The position numbers and the translations under genes are program-made. DNA of 9,494 bases from RGIG5327 sp045612485 (GTDB lineage Bacteria > Verrucomicrobiota > Lentisphaeria > Victivallales > UBA1829), in the NCBI GenBank assembly GCA_045612485.1, contig JAZKZE010000053.1, positions 1-9,494 of the forward strand, read 5' to 3'. Of this stretch, positions 6,975-9,494 are shown piece after piece (position 1 is the first letter of the stretch; each line of letters starts with the position of its first letter). The notes beneath the pieces were generated by a model. It searched no databases, was not told the DNA's origin, and saw nothing but the letters and a program-made list of their open reading frames with translations.

Positions 6975-8521
6975 TATTTCACCTTTTCAAGCCCTTCCCG
7001 GATCTTTGAAATGATATGATCCATCATCTTTTCCGTTGTGATAAGAGGCAGTTTCAATAATGCAGCTTTCGGGCAGTTGGGTTTATAGGTCTGAACACTG
7101 ATATCTATACAGTATTCATCAGAAAGGATATGACTGAATGTGTTTGCCTTGTCCCGGTCAAAGAAGATAATGGAAGTAAGAAGCTCATCGCCTTCCACTT
7201 TGTCAACAATCCCGGTGAAAGAGGCTGTTACATTCAAAAGTTTTTCCCGCCAGATTTTTCCTGCTTCTTCAATATAAGAAGCATTAGCCATGGCAAATTC
7301 CATAGTAATCAGATTGGCAAGGGAGGCAAGTTCCTCCTGACCATTGGTCACTAAAGCACCGAACTGATTGAGATTATCCATGGGAGCAGCAATCAGCATT
7401 TTGGAGGCGGGATACTGTCCTCCGGGGAAACCTTTACCTACAGAAACAAAATCCGGACGGCATTTGTATTTACGGAAAAGGAACATCTCCTTTGACCACA
7501 TGCAGGACTGGATCTCATCCACAAGAACAGGAATATCATGGGCATCGCAAATGGCATGGGTTTCCTTTACAAAAGCATCGGTAAGACGGATCCCGGCATA
7601 GTTCATCAGTACAAGTTCATGGGAGAACAAGGCGATCTTGTATTTACCGCAGTCATATTCCTCCACGATCTTTTTAAATCCATCCACATCATTGATGGGA
7701 CAGGCAACGATTTTCAATAATCCTGCATTGATGAGGATCTCCGCAGCATCCGGCCAGAGTCCCCGCATCATCTGGGTAAGGACAGTCGTCCCGTGATAAT
7801 TGGCAGTATTTCCTCCGTCGGAGTCTGCCATGACCACAAATACCGGGATCTTTCCTTCATAGGGGGGAGCAGGGAAATCCCCCTGCAATTTATAGAATCT
7901 GGCAAAAGCCATCTTGTAAGCAGCCTCACAGGCAAGAGAACCTGTTTCCAGATTGACGACACGGTTGAGAACGTGTTTATCTTTGGAGGCAAGCACCTTT
8001 TCCAGAGCTTCATCATCCTTTTTATCTATTCCGTTGGCTGTCCGGATAAGTTCCCTTTCCAGCAGACGGGTGAGATACCCTCTTGTATTGTTATGGGTAA
8101 GATTGGTTATCCCTATACGGTATGCATTGAGCAGAAGTTTGTAACCGGGGAAATTATGACCGAGGGATGCCTGATAGTGTTCACTTTTCCCGATGAAGGC
8201 GATCTTCCCGTTTTCCCCCACCCTTACACATCCCAAACCGCTTAAAGGGGCAGACTCTCTGTGAAAGGCTCTGGCAAAAGCGTTGGTGGCAGCTCCGGGG
8301 AAAGAAGCGGATAATCCATCACAGATCTTTTTCCCGCTTTGCAAGGCAAGTTCTTCCGCCTTTTTTGCAAAATCTTCCGGATAAAATTCCACTTTTTCAT
8401 CGGCAATGGCTTTCAGTTCTTCAAAACTTCCCAGTCCCAATGCGGCTGAAGCCCCGCAGACAGCATTTATATATTTTTCTCCGGCGATATCTGTCAACGA
8501 TCTGCTGATATTTTTTATCAT
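6974..8521 (-). CDS. Class III PLP-dependent aminotransferase with N-terminal extension
   Basis: The first gene of the operon encodes 515 residues. The PLP core is clear: SLACEAAYKMAFARFY (195-210), DSDGGNTANYHGTTVLTQ (233-250), PVLVDEIQSCMW (331-342, Asp335 to the pyridine nitrogen) and VSVGKGFPGGQYPASK (359-374, Schiff-base Lys363). These place it with glutamate-1-semialdehyde mutase, acetylornithine and omega-amino-acid aminotransferases. Class III enzymes are usually 400-460 residues; here about 90 residues precede the core, rich in charged helices and without a recognised domain. The family includes enzymes that aminate or deaminate sugars and cyclitols, which fits the sugar-type neighbours. 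I chose the ATG at 8521 (AAGGA 8 nt upstream). An ATG at 8530 is also possible; a TTG frame start at 8581 has no ribosome-binding site. The gene is translationally coupled to the kinase by TAATG. Confidence 0.88.
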   Translation of the reverse strand: MIKNISRSLTDIAGEKYINAVCGASAALGLGSFEELKAIADEKVEFYPEDFAKKAEELALQSGKKICDGLSASFPGAATNAFARAFHRESAPLSGLGCVRVGENGKIAFIGKSEHYQASLGHNFPGYKLLLNAYRIGITNLTHNNTRGYLTRLLERELIRTANGIDKKDDEALEKVLASKDKHVLNRVVNLETGSLACEAAYKMAFARFYKLQGDFPAPPYEGKIPVFVVMADSDGGNTANYHGTTVLTQMMRGLWPDAAEILINAGLLKIVACPINDVDGFKKIVEEYDCGKYKIALFSHELVLMNYAGIRLTDAFVKETHAICDAHDIPVLVDEIQSCMWSKEMFLFRKYKCRPDFVSVGKGFPGGQYPASKMLIAAPMDNLNQFGALVTNGQEELASLANLITMEFAMANASYIEEAGKIWREKLLNVTASFTGIVDKVEGDELLTSIIFFDRDKANTFSHILSDEYCIDISVQTYKPNCPKAALLKLPLITTEKMMDHIISKIREGLEKVK

Positions 8522-8791
8522 AACAAACATCCTTTTTTCATTTATTTTCAAGATTTTTTCTGTATTATCATAAAATTTCAAAGGAGATGGAAGTATGTTT
8601 TTCCATCCATGAACTTTCTTTTACTTATAACATACACCCATTCACCGTTTTTTCCTACATACAGTACCTTTTTTTACTTACAAAATAAATAAAAAAAATT
8701 ATATTTTTGCATTTTCCCGTATTATTACGCTTTTCTGCCCCCGTGGATACCGTTTTTTTCGGATTACCATACCGGGAACAGAGACACCTGT
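8522..8791. other. AT-rich intergenic leader of the five-gene operon
   Basis: No gene is visible on either strand here. Going leftward on the minus strand there is an imperfect hairpin with an oligo-T/A loop (8740-8776: CCCG/CGGG, TGG/CCA and CCG/CGG arms separated by small internal loops). Next comes a very AT-rich tract (8682-8710) containing TATAAT on the minus strand (8698-8703), and then a palindrome at 8586-8607. The TATAAT lacks a convincing -35 partner at 16-18 bp, so the operon promoter cannot be placed with confidence. If transcription starts there, the leader would be about 170 nt long, enough for regulation in the untranslated region. I match it to no known riboswitch. Confidence 0.4.
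8586..8607. promoter_or_regulatory. Operator-like palindrome upstream of the five-gene operon
   Basis: GATGGAA (8586-8592) and TTCCATC (8601-8607) are perfect inverted 7-bp arms around an 8-bp spacer, 65-86 bp upstream of the chosen ATG. Size and symmetry fit a dimeric LacI- or GntR-type binding site controlling the catabolic operon. It does not resemble the inverted repeat in the 831-1004 region. A mRNA hairpin is an alternative, since a start of transcription further upstream would include it in the leader. Confidence 0.4.
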
Positions 8792-8834
8792 AAAAAAATC
8801 CGGGGAGAAAGAATATAAACTCTTCCCGCCCCGG
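8792..8834 (-). terminator. Rho-independent terminator of the QueD-like gene
   Basis: Reading the minus strand, CCGGGG (complement of 8829-8834) pairs with CCCCGG (complement of 8800-8805). The partly paired interior contains the purine-rich GGGAAGAG opposite CTTTCT, and a run of seven T (8792-8798) follows after one base. It lies 64 nt past the stop codon at 8898, which makes the QueD-like gene a transcription unit separate from the catabolic operon. Confidence 0.75.
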
Positions 8835-8842
8835 GTTATTCT

Positions 8843-8874
8843 GAATATGAGTAACCTGTCACACCCTCATATTC
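8843..8874. other. Stem-loop in the 3' untranslated region of the QueD-like gene
   Basis: GAATATGAG (8843-8851) and CTCATATTC (8866-8874) form a perfect 9-bp stem with a 14-nt loop, directly before the terminator hairpin on the minus strand. No T run follows it, so it is not itself an intrinsic terminator. It may protect the mRNA 3' end or be a protein-binding site. Confidence 0.5.
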
Positions 8875-8897
8875 TGACTTTTTTCCGGATATGTCCT

Positions 8898-9461
8898 TTA
8901 TATTTTACGGTAGCCGCATTTGGGACAAACCCCGTTTTTAAGAGCAATCCCGCATAGCGGACACCGGTCGATAGTTCCCTCCGGCTTGAAATCGCAGGAG
9001 GCGGCATTTACTCCGCTTGTGAAGGTAAGTTTCACAATATTGAGCTTGTCTTTCAATAATTCATATACGATTTTGATCATACCCTCCACCGTCATAGTTT
9101 CCTTAGTAACAACAAGACGGCATTGGGGATGTGCTGTGGCAAGTTCTGTTTTGAAGGCAGGTCCCGTCATTTTATTGGTGGGGGCTCCGTTTTTGATCCC
9201 CTGTATTTCGTAAACATCAAGGATGGCAGGCAGAAGCGGATCATCTTCCCGTAAAATAAGAGCGTGATCAAAGTTCTGCAATACTTCCCATGCCGTTTTC
9301 TGGATCTCATTGCAGGGGAAAACCATATTGACCCCTTTATTGATACTGTCTTCCACTTCTATGGTCAGATGTCCGGTATGTCCGTGGAGATATTGTGCTT
9401 CCCCTTTGAAATTGTAAAATCTGTGGGCATACTGCAATTCGATGTGGGCAATACTTCTCAT
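8898..9461 (-). CDS. 6-pyruvoyl/6-carboxy-tetrahydropterin synthase family protein (QueD-like) with C-terminal zinc ribbon
   Basis: The 187-residue protein belongs to the COG0720 (PTPS/QueD) family, which converts dihydroneopterin triphosphate in queuosine, biopterin or folate routes. The catalytic zinc ligands are visible: YAHRF (His13) and LHGH (His26, His28). FDHALIL (64-70) carries the Asp-His pair, and TKETMTVEGM (119-128) resembles the C-terminal conserved segment. E. coli QueD has KCGRLHGH with catalytic Cys four residues before the first His; here that position is Ala22, with Glu21 just before it. Glu replacing Cys is known from PTPS-III proteins that feed folate synthesis, so a folate-type role is possible. 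Residues 167-182 add CPLC...CPKC, a four-Cys zinc ribbon absent from ordinary ~120-residue QueD. GGAGG lies 5 nt before the ATG at 9461. No other queuosine or folate gene is visible to test the assignment. Confidence 0.83.
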   Translation of the reverse strand: MRSIAHIELQYAHRFYNFKGEAQYLHGHTGHLTIEVEDSINKGVNMVFPCNEIQKTAWEVLQNFDHALILREDDPLLPAILDVYEIQGIKNGAPTNKMTGPAFKTELATAHPQCRLVVTKETMTVEGMIKIVYELLKDKLNIVKLTFTSGVNAASCDFKPEGTIDRCPLCGIALKNGVCPKCGYRKI

Positions 9462-9494
9462 AACAACCTCCCTGTTTCATTTTTTTTATTTTTT
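9462..9494 (-). promoter_or_regulatory. Leader and ribosome-binding site of the QueD-like gene, incomplete
   Basis: On the minus strand an A-rich tract is followed by GGGAGG, ending 5 nt before the ATG at 9461, a strong Shine-Dalgarno site. The window ends here, so the promoter, any preQ1-type riboswitch and any upstream operon partner cannot be judged. Confidence 0.6.

Noticed and set aside
6974..8581. A longer TTG start (8581) for the class III aminotransferase
   Set aside because: There is no ribosome-binding site in front of the TTG, it runs into the palindromic leader, and the ATG at 8521 has AAGGA at good spacing.
8740..8776. Hairpin with a seven-T/A loop considered as a terminator or riboswitch
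   Set aside because: No T run follows it on either strand, the arms are short and interrupted, and it matches no riboswitch class I know; kept only as a description of the leader.
200..9400. Frequent TTTTCC/TTCCGG strings across the plus strand
   Set aside because: They mostly fall inside minus-strand genes as GGA-AAA/CCG-GAA codon combinations and occur also in the plus-strand gene, so they look like genome-wide codon and base usage and not a special motif. A genome-wide word-frequency test would be needed to say otherwise.
9462..9494. A preQ1 riboswitch upstream of the QueD-like gene
   Set aside because: Only 33 bases are available. They are A-rich with a Shine-Dalgarno site and show no pseudoknot-type arms, so nothing supports it.
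1..9494. Mobile element, prophage, CRISPR array, tRNA or defence island
   Set aside because: No transposase, integrase, phage structural gene, regularly spaced repeats or tRNA fold was seen; the genes are intact metabolic enzymes in ordinary operon order.

Overview
The window is bacterial chromosomal DNA of moderate GC, gene-dense and intron-free, with Shine-Dalgarno sites and sigma70-type promoters. It has no phage, plasmid, IS, CRISPR, rRNA or tRNA signature. The GxFGYFDK-type beta-propeller, the uncommon sugar-catabolic enzymes and the GC-rich palindromic repeat at the left edge suggest a gut or animal-associated member of the Planctomycetota-Verrucomicrobiota-Chlamydiota superphylum. Lentisphaerota/Victivallales is my best guess; this is an impression from protein style, not a measured assignment.

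Layout. (1) 1-100: a cluster of GC-rich hairpins that looks like an interspersed palindromic repeat. (2) 174-830 (-): a nucleoside 2-deoxyribosyltransferase-family protein. (3) 831-1004: a divergent control region with two recognisable promoters (TTGACA-N16-TATATT leftward, TTGACT-N16-TATATT rightward) and a 12-bp perfect inverted repeat whose halves are centred 62 bp apart. (4) 1005-2180 (+): a cytoplasmic beta-propeller protein related to oligogalacturonate-lyase-like/PD40 proteins. (5) 2197-2233: a strong hairpin terminator shared by converging transcripts. (6) 2254-8521 (-): a tightly packed five-gene operon. In transcription order it encodes a class III PLP aminotransferase, a short FGGY sugar kinase, an amidohydrolase-2 family hydrolase, an L-fucose/L-arabinose isomerase-like protein and a class I PLP aminotransferase. 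Junctions overlap by 1, 8 and 4 bp, and the last gap is 8 bp. (7) 8522-8897: an AT-rich intergenic region with a palindrome in the operon leader, further hairpins and the terminator of the next gene. (8) 8898-9461 (-): a 6-pyruvoyl/6-carboxy-tetrahydropterin synthase (QueD-like) protein that lacks the usual catalytic cysteine and carries a C-terminal zinc ribbon.

How the genes work together. The five-gene operon is the most interesting unit. Aldose/ketose-isomerase-like, kinase, metal-dependent hydrolase and two different aminotransferase activities in one translationally coupled unit point to a cytoplasmic pathway for an amino-substituted or amide/lactone-linked carbohydrate or cyclitol. No transporter or dedicated regulator is present in the window, and I know of no characterised pathway with this exact enzyme set. 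The substrate is therefore open. The QueD-like gene is a separate transcription unit with its own terminator.
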